From assembly GCF_000467855.2 (NCBI RefSeq), contig NZ_KI259258.1, positions 301,006 to 365,005 on the forward strand: a DNA stretch of 64,000 nt. The letters are read 5' to 3'. A program made the translations under genes and the position numbers. Under the pieces are notes generated by a model. That model did not search any database. It saw only the letters and a program-made list of their open reading frames with translations, and had not been told where the DNA came from. Source of the stretch: Porphyromonas sp. oral taxon 278 str. W7784. GTDB taxonomy: Bacteria; Bacteroidota; Bacteroidia; Bacteroidales; Porphyromonadaceae. Below, in pieces: positions 7,192-16,328 of this stretch (positions are counted from its first letter, which is position 1; each line of letters begins with the position of its first letter).

Positions 7192-9366
7192 ATGCGAACA
7201 CTACTATCCCTAACCCTACTGCTCGTCACGCTCGGAGCAGGCTCCTATGCTGAGGCACAGCAGCCTACCAAAGATCTCCAAGTCGAGGACGTGACCTCGG
7301 GGCGCTTCTACGCTTATACCGCAGGCCAAGGCATGCGTTCGACCAGTGATGGCCAGTACTACACGATGATGGACAAGGAGCATCAGGCGATCCTCCGGTA
7401 TAGCTTCCACACGGGCGAACTCGTCGATACGCTCTTCAGCGTCCACAAGGCACGTGAGTGCGACTTCAAGAAGTTCGACGACTACATCCTTGAGCCCAAG
7501 GGCCACCATATCCTGCTGATCACCGATCAGGAGGCTATCTATCGTCGCTCCAGCAAGGGTAATGTCTTCCACTACGACGTGCGTCGCAATCGGGTCGAGC
7601 CCCTGAGCACTACGGCAGGCAAAGTGATGATCCCGACCTTCAGCCCTGATGGGAGGATGGTCGCCTTCGTCCGTGAGGGGGATATCTTCATCAAGAAGTT
7701 TGAGTTCGATACCGAAGTACGTGTGACTTCCGACGCTGTGCGCAACAAGGTCATGAACGGCATCACCGACTGGGTTTACGAAGAAGAGCTGGAGACGATC
7801 CGCCTGATGACCTGGAGTGAAGACAATAATTATCTGGCCTTCGTCCGCACCGATGAGAGCGAGGTCGACGAGTACAGCATGCCTATCTACGGCATGGGGC
7901 AGTACCCAGGTGCTTATACCTATAAGTACCCGAAGGCTGGGACCCCTAACTCGAAGGTCTCGGTGCACATCTACAACGTGACGGACCGCTCACAGAAGCC
8001 GGTTACATTCAAGAACGCACCCTACTACATCCCCCGACTGGAGTTCGTCGGTCGGGATGGCAACCTTGCAGTCTTCTCCCTGAATAGACAGCAGAATCAC
8101 CTCATCCTCTACTACGTCAACGACAAGACCCTACTGCCGAAGGTCGTCTTCGAGGAGCGGAACAAGGCCTACGTGGATAGTCGCAACCTTACGAAGTGTC
8201 AGTTCATCCCTTCGGGCTTCGCCTACCTCGGCGAGCAGGATGGCTACCGCCATATCTACCTTTATTCGGACAAGGGTGTCCTCCAGCGTAAGGTCACGAC
8301 TGGAAGCTACGACGATACCAACTTCTACGGGATCGATGCCAAGGGGAATGTCTACTATCAGGCAGCGGACGAATCCCCCATGCGCCGCTCTATCTATCGC
8401 ATAGACCCCAAGGGACGGAAGACGGCGCTTCACCCAGGCGCTGGATCGAACGAAGCTATCTTCAGCGATGACTTCTCCCACTACATCAGTATCTTCAGCA
8501 ATTCACATACTCCGACGACGACTGCCGTCTATGCCACGGGGTCGCTACGCCCCCTTCGTGTGCTCAAGGACAACAAGGAGATCGCTGAGCGACTGAAGGA
8601 TTATCGCCTTCGCCGTGAGGAGTTCATCAGGATCCCTAATGGTCGTGGCGAAGAACTGAATGCCTGGATCCTCAAGCCTTATGACTTTGATCCTACGAGG
8701 AAGTACCCCGTGCTGATGACTCAGTACAGCGGGCCCGATTCGCAGCAGGTACTCGATGCCTTCGGCCTCGGATGGGAGCAGATCCTGCCTAGCAAGGGCT
8801 ATATCGTCGTCTGTGTCGATCCCCGTGGTACGGGCGCTCGTGGCGAGGCTTGGCGTAAGTGCACCTACCTCCAGCTCGGGGTGAAGGAGATCGAAGACCA
8901 GATCGCCGCGGCTAAGTGGCTGGGACAGCAGTCCTACGTCGATGCTGGGCGCATCGGACTCTATGGATGGAGCTTCGGTGGCTACATGACGCTGATGGGG
9001 CTCTGCCATGGTAATGGTGTCTTCAAGACAGGTGTTGCCGTCGCTCCTGTAGCAGACTGGAGCTTCTACGATACGATCTACACCGAGCGCTTCATGCGTA
9101 CTCCTCAGGAGAATCCCGATGGGTACAAGGCTTCGTCGGTACTGAACGTGGCGAAGAACCTTCGAGGCAAGCTGTTGTTAATTCATGGGAGCGCAGACGA
9201 CAATGTCCATGTGCAGAATGCTATGGACTTCACCGAACTGCTCGTCCAGGCTGGTATCCCCTTCGACATGGCGATCTACAAGGACCGCAACCATGGGATC
9301 TACGGAGGCAATACCCGCAATCACCTCTACAAGCGTATCATCACCTTCCTAGAGGAGAACCTATAA
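7192..9366 (+). CDS. Dipeptidyl peptidase IV (S9B family), exported
   Basis: Releases X-Pro (and X-Ala) dipeptides from peptide N-termini in the periplasm or at the cell surface; part of protein-based nutrition. 724 aa with a signal peptide (residues 1-23, ending AEAQ). Residues 60-480 form the beta-propeller domain, including the substrate-anchoring double glutamate in DWVYEEELE (about residue 197). The alpha/beta-hydrolase domain carries Ser594 in GWSFGGY, Asp669 in HGSADDNVH and His701 in KDRNHGIYGG. All catalytic residues are present. Single gene with its own promoter, followed by a hairpin before lipA. Confidence 0.95.
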   Translation: MRTLLSLTLLLVTLGAGSYAEAQQPTKDLQVEDVTSGRFYAYTAGQGMRSTSDGQYYTMMDKEHQAILRYSFHTGELVDTLFSVHKARECDFKKFDDYILEPKGHHILLITDQEAIYRRSSKGNVFHYDVRRNRVEPLSTTAGKVMIPTFSPDGRMVAFVREGDIFIKKFEFDTEVRVTSDAVRNKVMNGITDWVYEEELETIRLMTWSEDNNYLAFVRTDESEVDEYSMPIYGMGQYPGAYTYKYPKAGTPNSKVSVHIYNVTDRSQKPVTFKNAPYYIPRLEFVGRDGNLAVFSLNRQQNHLILYYVNDKTLLPKVVFEERNKAYVDSRNLTKCQFIPSGFAYLGEQDGYRHIYLYSDKGVLQRKVTTGSYDDTNFYGIDAKGNVYYQAADESPMRRSIYRIDPKGRKTALHPGAGSNEAIFSDDFSHYISIFSNSHTPTTTAVYATGSLRPLRVLKDNKEIAERLKDYRLRREEFIRIPNGRGEELNAWILKPYDFDPTRKYPVLMTQYSGPDSQQVLDAFGLGWEQILPSKGYIVVCVDPRGTGARGEAWRKCTYLQLGVKEIEDQIAAAKWLGQQSYVDAGRIGLYGWSFGGYMTLMGLCHGNGVFKTGVAVAPVADWSFYDTIYTERFMRTPQENPDGYKASSVLNVAKNLRGKLLLIHGSADDNVHVQNAMDFTELLVQAGIPFDMAIYKDRNHGIYGGNTRNHLYKRIITFLEENL

Positions 9367-9383
9367 GTCACATCCCCCTTCAG

Positions 9384-9423
9384 TAGCCCTTAGCTGGGGA
9401 AGAAAGCTTCCAGCTAAGGGCTA
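9384..9423 (+). terminator. Hairpin between the peptidase gene and lipA
   Basis: Perfect 14-bp stem TAGCCCTTAGCTGG (9384-9397) with its complement at 9410-9423. It has no T-run, and it ends 11 bp before the lipA start, so it could act as a weak terminator, as an mRNA-stabilising end, or on lipA translation. Confidence 0.55.
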
Positions 9424-9434
9424 CGTACTACATA

Positions 9435-10328
9435 ATGATGCAAGAAGAAACCATAGTCCCTAAGAAGTCAGGTAAGGTAGTCCGTGTACGTAAGCCCGAG
9501 TGGCTCAAGATACGTCTCGGAGACAACTCTACCTTCACCGACACGAAGCACACCATCGAGCACCACGGGCTCAACACCATCTGTCACAGTGGTCGTTGCC
9601 CCAACCAAGGTGAGTGCTGGAGTGCAGGTACCGCCACCTTCATGATCGGTGGAGCGATCTGTACACGTGCCTGTCGCTTCTGCAATACTCAGTCGGGGAA
9701 GAACCCTCCTCCTCTTGATCCGCTGGAGCCAATGAAGATAGCTCAGAGCATCAAGAAGATGAACCTGCGTCACGCAGTGATCACCAGTGTCGACCGAGAT
9801 GACCTAGAGGACTACGGTGCTCAGCACTGGGTACGCACTATCGAGGCTATCCGCCGTACGACGCCCGAAGTCACTGTCGAGGTGCTCATCCCGGACTTCA
9901 ATGGCCGACTGGACTATGTCGACCAGATCATCGCCTGCCAGCCTAAGATCATCTCGCACAACCTCGAGACGACACGTCGCCTGACACCCTCGGTACGTCA
10001 CGTAGCTACCTACGAACAGAGCCTCTCTGTCCTCGGGCGTATCGCTGCAAGTGGTATCCCTGCTAAGACAGGGATCATGCTCGGACTAGGCGAAACGGAG
10101 GAAGAGGTACTAGAGCTCATCGACGACGCTCATGCAGTAGGCGTCTCGATCATGACGATCGGGCAGTACCTTCAGCCGACGCACCGCCATCTCCCTGTCG
10201 TCGAATACATCCACCCGAACCAGTTCGCACGTCTACGTACCCTTGGCTTGGAGCGTGGGTTACGGCACATCGAGAGTGGTCCGCTGGTACGCTCCTCCTA
10301 CCATGCAGAGCGCCACGTCCTGGACTAA
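9435..10328 (+). CDS. lipA: Lipoyl synthase
   Basis: Radical-SAM enzyme that inserts two sulfurs into the octanoyl group on lipoyl domains; cytosolic. 297 aa. The auxiliary cluster cysteines are in CHSGRCPNQGEC (C-x4-C-x5-C) and the radical-SAM cluster in CTRACRFC (CxxxCxxC). The C-terminal RSSYHA carries the conserved serine that binds the auxiliary cluster. Two ATG codons stand in tandem (9435 and 9438) and either could start. No lipB is adjacent here. It ends at a strong hairpin. Confidence 0.96.
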   Translation: MMQEETIVPKKSGKVVRVRKPEWLKIRLGDNSTFTDTKHTIEHHGLNTICHSGRCPNQGECWSAGTATFMIGGAICTRACRFCNTQSGKNPPPLDPLEPMKIAQSIKKMNLRHAVITSVDRDDLEDYGAQHWVRTIEAIRRTTPEVTVEVLIPDFNGRLDYVDQIIACQPKIISHNLETTRRLTPSVRHVATYEQSLSVLGRIAASGIPAKTGIMLGLGETEEEVLELIDDAHAVGVSIMTIGQYLQPTHRHLPVVEYIHPNQFARLRTLGLERGLRHIESGPLVRSSYHAERHVLD

Positions 10329-10373
10329 GCCCTTCCCTCCGACTTAAGGGCGACCTATCGCCTAACTAGATAT

Positions 10374-10417
10374 GACACAGCCCCTCGAGACTATCCTTAG
10401 TCTCGAGGGGCTGTGTC
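10374..10417. terminator. Bidirectional terminator between lipA and the alanine symporter
   Basis: A perfect 20-bp stem (10374-10393 with 10398-10417) closed by TCCT, placed between convergent genes. It is among the strongest hairpins in the window. Confidence 0.85.
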
Positions 10418-10497
10418 GTTAGGGTGGGTGCTAACCTTGATGTAAGTAACCTCTGAGGTGATTCGCTAGCGGGGACGGAGGTGCGCTACAGTGCTCG

Positions 10498-11856
10498 CTA
10501 GAGTGACTCTGTCTTCCGTCGCTGTAGGAAGCGCTTGTAGATCTTCTTCACTTGAGGCGCCAGGATGATGATGGCGATGACGTTGGGGATGACCATGATA
10601 CCATTGAAGGTATCTGCCAGCTCCCAGATCAGGTCGGCACGGAAGATCGTCGCTGAGAAGATACAGCAGATGACGATGCCACGGAAGACATAGACGGCCT
10701 TCTTCGGGAAGAGGTAGCGGATATTCATCTCACCGAAGACATACCAGCCTATGATCGTCGTGAAGGCAAAGATCAGTAGGCTCACAGCTAAGAAGACAAC
10801 CCCACCATGACCAAAGGTTTGCTCGAAGGCCTTCTGTGTGATCTGCACGGAGATAAGTCCTGTATCGTCATGAACTCCTGTGAGTAGGATGATGAAGGCC
10901 GTAGCGGAGCAGATCAGGAGATCCACGAAGACACCCGACATCGCTACGAAGCCTTGGATGGAAGGATCCTTGACATTCGCTAGGGCATGAGCATGTGGCG
11001 TGCTCCCCATACCCGCCTCGTTGGAGAAGAGTCCACGGGAGATCCCGTAGCGAATGGCATACTTCATCACCGTGCCAGCGGCCCCACCCGCAGCTGCCTC
11101 TGTGGAGAAGGCTTCTTCGAAGATCGATAGGAAGACATGCTGGATCTGATCCGAGTAGATGAAGAGGATGATGATCGCTCCCAGGATATAGGCTACTGCC
11201 ATGAAGGGGACGACCAGCTCGGCGATGGTCGTCACACGCTTCTGCCCGCCGACGATGACGATGGCTACGAGCGCTGCGATGAGTAGCCCGCTTGTCCAGT
11301 CCTTCATCCCGAAGGCACTGGTCAGTCCGATGGAGATGGAATTAGCCTGTACCATACAGCCGATGAAGCCAAGAGCGATGATCACGGCTATGGAGAAGAA
11401 GGCGGCGAGCTTCTTACTCTTTAGCCCTCGGTGGATATAGTAGGCGGGACCGCCTACGACTTGGCCGTCACGTACCTCTCGATACTCTTGGGCTAGCACG
11501 GCCTCGGAGAAGATCGTACCCATACCGAGAAGGGCGGATATCCACATCCAGAAGACTGCTCCTGTACCACCCATGGCGATGGCTGTGGCGACACCGGCGA
11601 TATTGCCCGTACCCACCTGAGCGGCGACGGCTGTGGCGAGCGCTTGGAATGAGTTGACTTGGTCTGAATCAGCCGTATCCTTCTCTCGCTTCTTGAAGAT
11701 CGAGCCAAAGGAATACTTCATCGCCAGACCGAAATGACGAATTTGGGGGAAGCCCAGATAAAGGGTGTAGAAGATCCCTACGCCGAGGAGGACGTACATG
11801 AGGAAGCTATTCCAGAGGATCTCATTGAACCCCTTCACGATTTGTAGCAGGTCCAT
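10498..11856 (-). CDS. Alanine/sodium symporter, AGCS family
   Basis: Sodium-coupled uptake of alanine or glycine across the inner membrane. 452 aa, about ten hydrophobic segments. Family signatures include VAAQVGTGNIAGVATAIAMG (about residues 75-95), the GGPAYYIHRG loop near residue 135 and SNEAGMGSTPHAHA (about 275-290). It is a single gene with a Bacteroidetes promoter at 11943-11950 and a leader of roughly 80 nt. The exact amino acid carried cannot be told. Confidence 0.93.
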   Translation of the reverse strand: MDLLQIVKGFNEILWNSFLMYVLLGVGIFYTLYLGFPQIRHFGLAMKYSFGSIFKKREKDTADSDQVNSFQALATAVAAQVGTGNIAGVATAIAMGGTGAVFWMWISALLGMGTIFSEAVLAQEYREVRDGQVVGGPAYYIHRGLKSKKLAAFFSIAVIIALGFIGCMVQANSISIGLTSAFGMKDWTSGLLIAALVAIVIVGGQKRVTTIAELVVPFMAVAYILGAIIILFIYSDQIQHVFLSIFEEAFSTEAAAGGAAGTVMKYAIRYGISRGLFSNEAGMGSTPHAHALANVKDPSIQGFVAMSGVFVDLLICSATAFIILLTGVHDDTGLISVQITQKAFEQTFGHGGVVFLAVSLLIFAFTTIIGWYVFGEMNIRYLFPKKAVYVFRGIVICCIFSATIFRADLIWELADTFNGIMVIPNVIAIIILAPQVKKIYKRFLQRRKTESL

Positions 11857-11942
11857 CGTGGTAGTGGTATTTGAGTGAAGATGCCCCCTTCGCTGAGATC
11901 AGGGTCGGAGCTATGGGGCGGGTTGCGTTGCGATTATCATTA

Positions 11943-11950
11943 CAAAAGTA
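11943..11950 (-). promoter_or_regulatory. -7 element of the alanine symporter gene
   Basis: TACTTTTG on the - strand matches TAnnTTTG, in an AT-rich stretch (11940-12030) that stands out from the GC-rich surroundings. The rest of 11857-12156 holds only this promoter and the dps terminator. Confidence 0.55.
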
Positions 11951-12047
11951 GAGTTATTTTGTAAAGTTCGTATGGGTCGAACTTAATAATTTAATTAAGA
12001 AAAGCGAAGTTTTTAGTCTTTTATGGTATAGCTGGGGCTCGATGAAT

Positions 12048-12104
12048 ATAAAAAGACCGAGCACCTAGCCTCATCCCGAGGGCGGGATGAGACTAAGTGC
12101 TCGG
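12048..12104 (-). terminator. Terminator of dps
   Basis: A 22-bp stem (12057-12078 with 12083-12104, two G-U type mismatches, loop AGGG). Reading the - strand it is followed by CTTTTTATATTC, a good T-run. Confidence 0.85.
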
Positions 12105-12156
12105 CGTCGTAGATTGTAGCGACCGCTCGGATCGCCTGCTATAGAAGGAGGAGCTA

Positions 12157-12630
12157 TTAAGCTTCGAGGGCGGAGATCATCCAGACAGACTTCTCCTGAC
12201 CGTCGAGGAGGTCAGAGACGAGGTCGCCCGTGACGATGTCGTCAGCTGCATCGGCTGCAGCAGCTACAGCACGTTCCTGAGCGATGAGCACCTTGAGGGA
12301 GTCGAGGAGAGCAGGGATGATCTTAGCGGGATCAGTTACCTTGGTCTCTTCCTTGATCTTGCTCAGCTTGAGATATTCGCTGAAGCGGTTCTCCGGTACA
12401 CCACCGAGCTGGAGGATACGTTCGGCGATCTCATCGACTTGCTCTGCAGCTTCGTTGTACATCTTCTCGAACTGGCTGTGGAAGGTGTAGAACTGACGGC
12501 CACGGACGTGCCAGTGGTAGCCACGGAGGTTGGTATAGTAGATCTGGAAGTCTGCCAGGAGCTGGTTCAGTTCCTTGATGACCTGCTCTGCCTTAGCTGG
12601 GTTGATCCCAGTGATTGATAGTACGTTCAT
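12157..12630 (-). CDS. dps: Dps family ferritin-like DNA-binding protein
   Basis: Dodecameric ferroxidase that stores iron and shields DNA during oxidative stress. 157 aa, the normal length. The ferroxidase centre lies at the dimer interface: NLRGYHWHVRG (about residues 34-44, with the conserved His) and the following helix with FEKMYNEAAEQVDEIAERI (conserved Asp and Glu). No long lysine-rich tail is present, so DNA binding may be weak. Single gene with a TACCTTTG promoter at 12664-12671 and its own terminator. Confidence 0.95.
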   Translation of the reverse strand: MNVLSITGINPAKAEQVIKELNQLLADFQIYYTNLRGYHWHVRGRQFYTFHSQFEKMYNEAAEQVDEIAERILQLGGVPENRFSEYLKLSKIKEETKVTDPAKIIPALLDSLKVLIAQERAVAAAADAADDIVTGDLVSDLLDGQEKSVWMISALEA

Positions 12631-12663
12631 AGCGTTTCTTACTATTTGTTAATGATTACACTG

Positions 12664-12671
12664 CAAAGGTA
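12664..12671 (-). promoter_or_regulatory. -7 element of dps
   Basis: CAAAGGTA on the + strand reads TACCTTTG on the - strand. Transcription would start about 25-30 nt before the ATG at 12630. Confidence 0.6.
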
Positions 12672-12753
12672 AAGACTTTGTTAAGCTTGAGCAACTGAAT
12701 CAGTCTATATTGATATAAGCTGAATTTATAGAAGATCGCTTCCCCCAGTACAA

Positions 12754-12804
12754 TAAAAAGCTCTAGCAGATAGCACCCATGACGGGGAGGCTACCTGCTA
12801 GAGC
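12754..12804 (-). terminator. Terminator of the rpsF-rpsR-rplI operon
   Basis: A 15-bp stem with one mismatch (12760-12774 with 12790-12804). On the - strand it is followed by TTTTTATTG. Confidence 0.85.
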
Positions 12805-12829
12805 GTAGGGATATGGAAGTGTGTCCTTC

Positions 12830-13360
12830 TTATGCTTCTTCGCTAGCGTCTTCGGCTTCTTCAGCTTCAGGAGCTTCAGCGACGGGAGCTTCTTCCTTCT
12901 TCTCTTCAGCCTTAGGGGCGTCGGAGAGTACTTCGACGGGGATTTCTACAGCCACTTCCTTGTGCAGACGCACGATAGCGGTGTAGTTACCGACTTCCTT
13001 GATGGCCTTGATGTAGACGAGCTTACGTTCGGTCTCCAGGCCAAGCTTGGTGAGCTCTTCAGCGATCTCAGCGCCAGTGACGGAGCCGTAGAGGCTACCC
13101 GTAGCGACGTTGGTATGCGCAGTGATCGAGAGGCGGACGCCCTGGTACTTCTGAGCACGCTCTTCTGCTTCCTTTTTGATCGCTGCGATCTTGTGAGCAC
13201 GCTGACGGAGATTCTCAGCAAGGATCTTCTTTGCTGCTTCCGTAGCGATGATCGCCTTACCGGTGGGGATTAGAAAGTTGCGACCGTAGCCGTCCTTTAC
13301 TGTGACGATATCGTCCTTGTAGCCGAGACCGACTACGTCTTCTTTCAAAATAACGTTCAT
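12830..13360 (-). CDS. rplI: 50S ribosomal protein L9
   Basis: Large-subunit protein that binds 23S rRNA near the L1 stalk. 176 aa. Residues 1-50 are the N-terminal rRNA-binding domain (MNVILKEDVVGLGYK, then GYGRNFLIP), a long helix follows (about 50-75), then the C-terminal domain to residue 148. The last 28 residues are an acidic tail (repeats of EA, EE and AP) beyond the usual length near 150. Last gene of the rpsF-rpsR-rplI operon, 62 bp after rpsR. Confidence 0.97.
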   Translation of the reverse strand: MNVILKEDVVGLGYKDDIVTVKDGYGRNFLIPTGKAIIATEAAKKILAENLRQRAHKIAAIKKEAEERAQKYQGVRLSITAHTNVATGSLYGSVTGAEIAEELTKLGLETERKLVYIKAIKEVGNYTAIVRLHKEVAVEIPVEVLSDAPKAEEKKEEAPVAEAPEAEEAEDASEEA

Positions 13361-13422
13361 TGTATTCTGTCTCCTCTGGGTTTATTATTCTATGTGGGGA
13401 TAGGGGATACGGAGTGTATACC

Positions 13423-13692
13423 TTATCGTGCCATGTTGTCCGTGACGTAGGGCAGCAGAGCCAGGTGACGAGCACGCTTGACGGCCTGAGCGACACGACG
13501 CTGGAACTTGAGGCTAGTGCCTGTGATGCGGCGAGGAAGGATCTTACCCTGCTCGTTGAGGAAACGCTTGAGGAATTCGGGATCCTTGTAATCGATATAC
13601 TTGATACCGCTCTTCTTGAAGCGGCAGTACTTCTTCTTCTTGCTATCTACAGTGAGGGGAGTCAGGTAGCGTACTTCTGATGGTGCAGCCAT
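13423..13692 (-). CDS. rpsR: 30S ribosomal protein S18
   Basis: Small-subunit platform protein that pairs with S6. 89 aa, with the conserved core [18 protein letters not shown] (about residues 21-38) and the basic [19 protein letters not shown] (about 58-76). It lies between rpsF (26 bp upstream) and rplI, the standard order. Confidence 0.97.
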   Translation of the reverse strand: MAAPSEVRYLTPLTVDSKKKKYCRFKKSGIKYIDYKDPEFLKRFLNEQGKILPRRITGTSLKFQRRVAQAVKRARHLALLPYVTDNMAR

Positions 13693-13718
13693 TGTGGTTA
13701 TCTCCTTTCGTTAATGGG

Positions 13719-14048
13719 TTATGCCTTACGGCTTCTTCTCTTCTCTGCGTATGCAGCTGCGAACTTATCCTGGCGGAAAGTCAGGAAGCGGAGGACGTTC
13801 TCATCGCGACGGAACTGGGTCTCCAGTACTGCGATGGTCTCAGGCTGAGCCTTGAATTCGACGAGCTGATAGTAGCCAGTCGTCTTCTTCTGGATCGTAT
13901 AAGCGAGCTTCTTAAGGCCCCAGTTTTCTTCGTTGACGATCTCAGAGCCTTCGCCCTTGAGGATGTCGACGAACTTTGCGACCGCTTCCTTTACCTGAGC
14001 TTCAGATAAATCGGGAGTAAGAATGAAAACGGTTTCGTAGTTATTCAT
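13719..14048 (-). CDS. rpsF: 30S ribosomal protein S6
   Basis: Small-subunit protein forming a heterodimer with S18 on 16S rRNA. 109 aa from ATG 14048 ([16 protein letters not shown]). The frame is open upstream to 14168, but this passes through the promoter at 14085-14092, so the short form is correct. The basic tail (AEKRRSRKA) is short. First gene of the rpsF-rpsR-rplI operon. Confidence 0.97.
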   Translation of the reverse strand: MNNYETVFILTPDLSEAQVKEAVAKFVDILKGEGSEIVNEENWGLKKLAYTIQKKTTGYYQLVEFKAQPETIAVLETQFRRDENVLRFLTFRQDKFAAAYAEKRRSRKA

Positions 14049-14084
14049 TTCTCTTTCTGTTTTGAGAGTTAAAAATATCGGGCA

Positions 14085-14092
14085 CAAAGATA
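14085..14092 (-). promoter_or_regulatory. -7 element of the rpsF operon
   Basis: TATCTTTG on the - strand, an exact TAnnTTTG, with a TTG about 23 bp upstream (GTTGTCC). It gives a leader of about 30 nt and fixes the rpsF start at 14048. Confidence 0.65.
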
Positions 14093-14167
14093 CACAATTA
14101 TCCCATATTGGACAACTTACGCCCTTCTGCACCGCCTGCGATCGGCTCGCTCGGTACGGTAAAAGCA

Positions 14168-14221
14168 AGGCTCACGCCCAGAGAATTGGCCTGTGGATGG
14201 CCTATCCCGGGGCGTGAGCCT
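14168..14221 (-). terminator. Probable terminator of the outer membrane protein gene
   Basis: Perfect 12-bp stem AGGCTCACGCCC (14168-14179) with its complement at 14210-14221 and a 30-nt loop. On the - strand it is followed by TGCTTTTACC. Confidence 0.65.
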
Positions 14222-14328
14222 AGGTGTGATTGGCGGGGAGCTAGTGCTTCTCCTCGACGAGTCGGACGGGAGCTTGCAAGTTACGCTAAGAGTGATACCT
14301 ACCGCAGATAGCCGTATGGAGGCACTTG

Positions 14329-14910
14329 CTAGAGCTTGACGCCGATACCGATATCGACGTAGGGGAAGCCGAAGATCTTGTCCGTGTCTCGCTGTAGAGG
14401 TAGACTTGCTACCAACCCAGCCTCAAACTTAGCATAGATGACATCGCTGAGCACGGCCTGATAGCCCCAGCCTGCCTTCACCGCCCATCGGTAGTCCCAC
14501 CGACCTTGCAGTGGCTTGTGGAAGATGATACCGCCGGTGTGGGACTGCATTGCAGTACCAAGGGCGACGAAGCCCCCACGATTGATCTCCTCTTGGCTCT
14601 TCTCACGGGCGTGATACCAGCGTAGCTCGAGGCTCGCCGTCGGGAGAAGCATGTAGATGAAGTCCGAAGATCCGTCCCGACTGCTCCGATTGGAGTCGAA
14701 GAAGACCGTGGGGTTGGAGTAGAGATCGTAGCCGATATGAGCTCCGACGACGAAGCCAAGCGGGAGAGCTTGATGGTAGCCAATACGGTTCTGCATGAGA
14801 CCAAGCTCAAGAAGTACACCGGAGTGGACCTTGTCTTCTGCTTGTGCGGCTGCCCGAGGTATGGAGAGACCAAGGAGCAGGGTGAAGAGAAATAGAATTC
14901 GTTTCATCAA
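14329..14910 (-). CDS. Predicted outer membrane beta-barrel protein
   Basis: 193 aa. A signal peptide (residues 1-22, ending AAAQ) is followed by about eight alternating hydrophobic strands rich in glycine and aromatic residues (for example LGFVVGAHIGYDLY, ASLELRWYHA and YVDIGIGVKL), ending in an aliphatic-basic-Leu C-terminus. This is the pattern of a small 8-stranded OmpA/OmpW-like barrel. I do not recognise a named family. It stands alone between the rpsF operon and the rluD-type gene, with its own probable terminator. Confidence 0.7.
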   Translation of the reverse strand: MMKRILFLFTLLLGLSIPRAAAQAEDKVHSGVLLELGLMQNRIGYHQALPLGFVVGAHIGYDLYSNPTVFFDSNRSSRDGSSDFIYMLLPTASLELRWYHAREKSQEEINRGGFVALGTAMQSHTGGIIFHKPLQGRWDYRWAVKAGWGYQAVLSDVIYAKFEAGLVASLPLQRDTDKIFGFPYVDIGIGVKL

Positions 14911-15115
14911 TAATCACGAGTGAGTATAGTCGTGCTGGGCTCGGGCGAAGTCGTCCGTCTCCAGCGGGCGCAAAGAAATAACGATTGTACGAATCTACCA
15001 AATACCCTCCGTCTCGTCGCTGTGTAGGCGAGCTGTGTAGGCAGTCCCTTCTGCCATTACGGGAGAAGAAGGGACGCCCTTCGTGTAATGCCTTCGCTCA
15101 TTACAGGAAAAGAAA

Positions 15116-15150
15116 AACCTCTCGGTCCGTAATCGGTGGGCCGAGAGGTT
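15116..15150 (-). terminator. Terminator of the ftsK-rluD operon
   Basis: A 10-bp stem AACCTCTCGG/CCGAGAGGTT (15116-15125 with 15141-15150). On the - strand it is followed by TTTCTTTTCC. The rest of 14911-15185 holds short inverted copies of GTAATG/CATTAC (15055-15104) and no gene. Confidence 0.8.
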
Positions 15151-15185
15151 GTGATGGAAGAAATGGGGACTTGTGAAGGCCGAGA

Positions 15186-16319
15186 CTATTCGCTGTCGAC
15201 CTGAGCGGCGTAGGTGCGCCAGCGGTCAAGGAGTTCGGATAGATCGGAGGGCAGTTCGCTATCGAAGAGCATCTCTTCGCCTGTCACGGGATGGACGAAA
15301 CCAAGTGTCTTGGCGTGGAGGGCTTGGCGAGGACAGAGCGTGAGACAATTGTGGACGAACTGCTTGTATCGAGAGAACTGATTCCCCCACAGTATCTTGT
15401 CGCCTCCATAGCGCGTATCGGCGAAGAGCGGATGGCCGATGTACTTCATGTGTGCTCGTATCTGGTGCGTGCGCCCCGTCTCCAGACGGCACTCGATCCA
15501 GCTGACGTAGGCCAGCTCTTCGATGAGGGTGTAGTGCGTGACAGCGTGCTTCCCCTTCGGACTACCTTCAGGATAGACCGCCATCTGTAGACGATCCCGC
15601 TCATCTCGCCCGATGTTGCCGACGATCGTACCTTCAGGCTCCTTCAGCCGTCCCCATACAAGAGCCCGGTAGGTACGGCGTGTCGTCTTGTCGAAGAACT
15701 GACGAGCCAGGTGTGCCTTAGCCTCTGGACGCTTGGCGATGACGAGTAGTCCGCTCGTGTCCTTGTCGATGCGGTGGACCAGTCCTACGTTAGGGTCAGC
15801 CGGGTCGTACAGTGGATCGTCCTGGAGATAGAAGGCAAGAGCATTGACCAGTGTCCCAGTATAATTGCCGTGACCAGGGTGTACGACTAGCCCCGCTGGC
15901 TTATTGACCACCATCAGATACTCGTCTTCGTAGACGATGTCTAAGGGAATGTCCTCGGGGATGATCTCTAGTTCGTGCTTCGGTCGGCGAAGTTGGAGGG
16001 TGACGACATCAAGAGGTTTGATGCGGTAGTTGCTTTTGACCGCCTTGTCACCTACGAAGACATAGCCTCCGTCCAGCGCCTGCTGGATACGGCTACGTGT
16101 CGTACCTGTCATGCGGGTAGCGAGGAATTTGTCCACCCGCATCGGTGCTTGTCCCTTGTCGGCTACGACACGGAAGTGCTCGTATAGCGGCGAACTATCG
16201 GCGTGCTGGAGGTAAGAGACGGCCTGTGTCTCTTGATCAGAGTCGGCGGATGCTGGGTCGTCGAGGAAGAGATCTTCGTCCTCGCCCCAAGCCCCTTCGT
16301 CTAAGTACTGCTCAGTCAT
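15186..16319 (-). CDS. RluA/RluD-family pseudouridine synthase
   Basis: Makes pseudouridine in 23S rRNA. 377 aa. Residues 1-45 are an unusually acidic N-terminal extension (EGAWGEDEDLFLDD). An S4 RNA-binding domain follows (about 55-115), then the catalytic domain with GLVHRIDKDTSGLLV, whose first Asp is the nucleophile, and the C-terminal RTGRTHQIRAH signature. The family match to RluD is good, but which uridines are modified is not visible. Last gene of the ftsK operon, 9 bp after the PASTA gene; a PASTA-rluD pair is common in Bacteroidetes. Confidence 0.92.
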   Translation of the reverse strand: MTEQYLDEGAWGEDEDLFLDDPASADSDQETQAVSYLQHADSSPLYEHFRVVADKGQAPMRVDKFLATRMTGTTRSRIQQALDGGYVFVGDKAVKSNYRIKPLDVVTLQLRRPKHELEIIPEDIPLDIVYEDEYLMVVNKPAGLVVHPGHGNYTGTLVNALAFYLQDDPLYDPADPNVGLVHRIDKDTSGLLVIAKRPEAKAHLARQFFDKTTRRTYRALVWGRLKEPEGTIVGNIGRDERDRLQMAVYPEGSPKGKHAVTHYTLIEELAYVSWIECRLETGRTHQIRAHMKYIGHPLFADTRYGGDKILWGNQFSRYKQFVHNCLTLCPRQALHAKTLGFVHPVTGEEMLFDSELPSDLSELLDRWRTYAAQVDSE

Positions 16320-16328
16320 GGGAAAGGC

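Noticed and set aside
10440-10505. Short palindromes after the lipA terminator
   Set aside because: CGCTAGCG and GCGCTACAGTGC dyads are present but spacing (21 and 10 bp) is irregular.
15040-15110. Another phased palindrome array (GTAATG/CATTAC)
   Set aside because: Inverted copies exist, but centres are spaced 18-27 bp without a clear period; kept only as a note.
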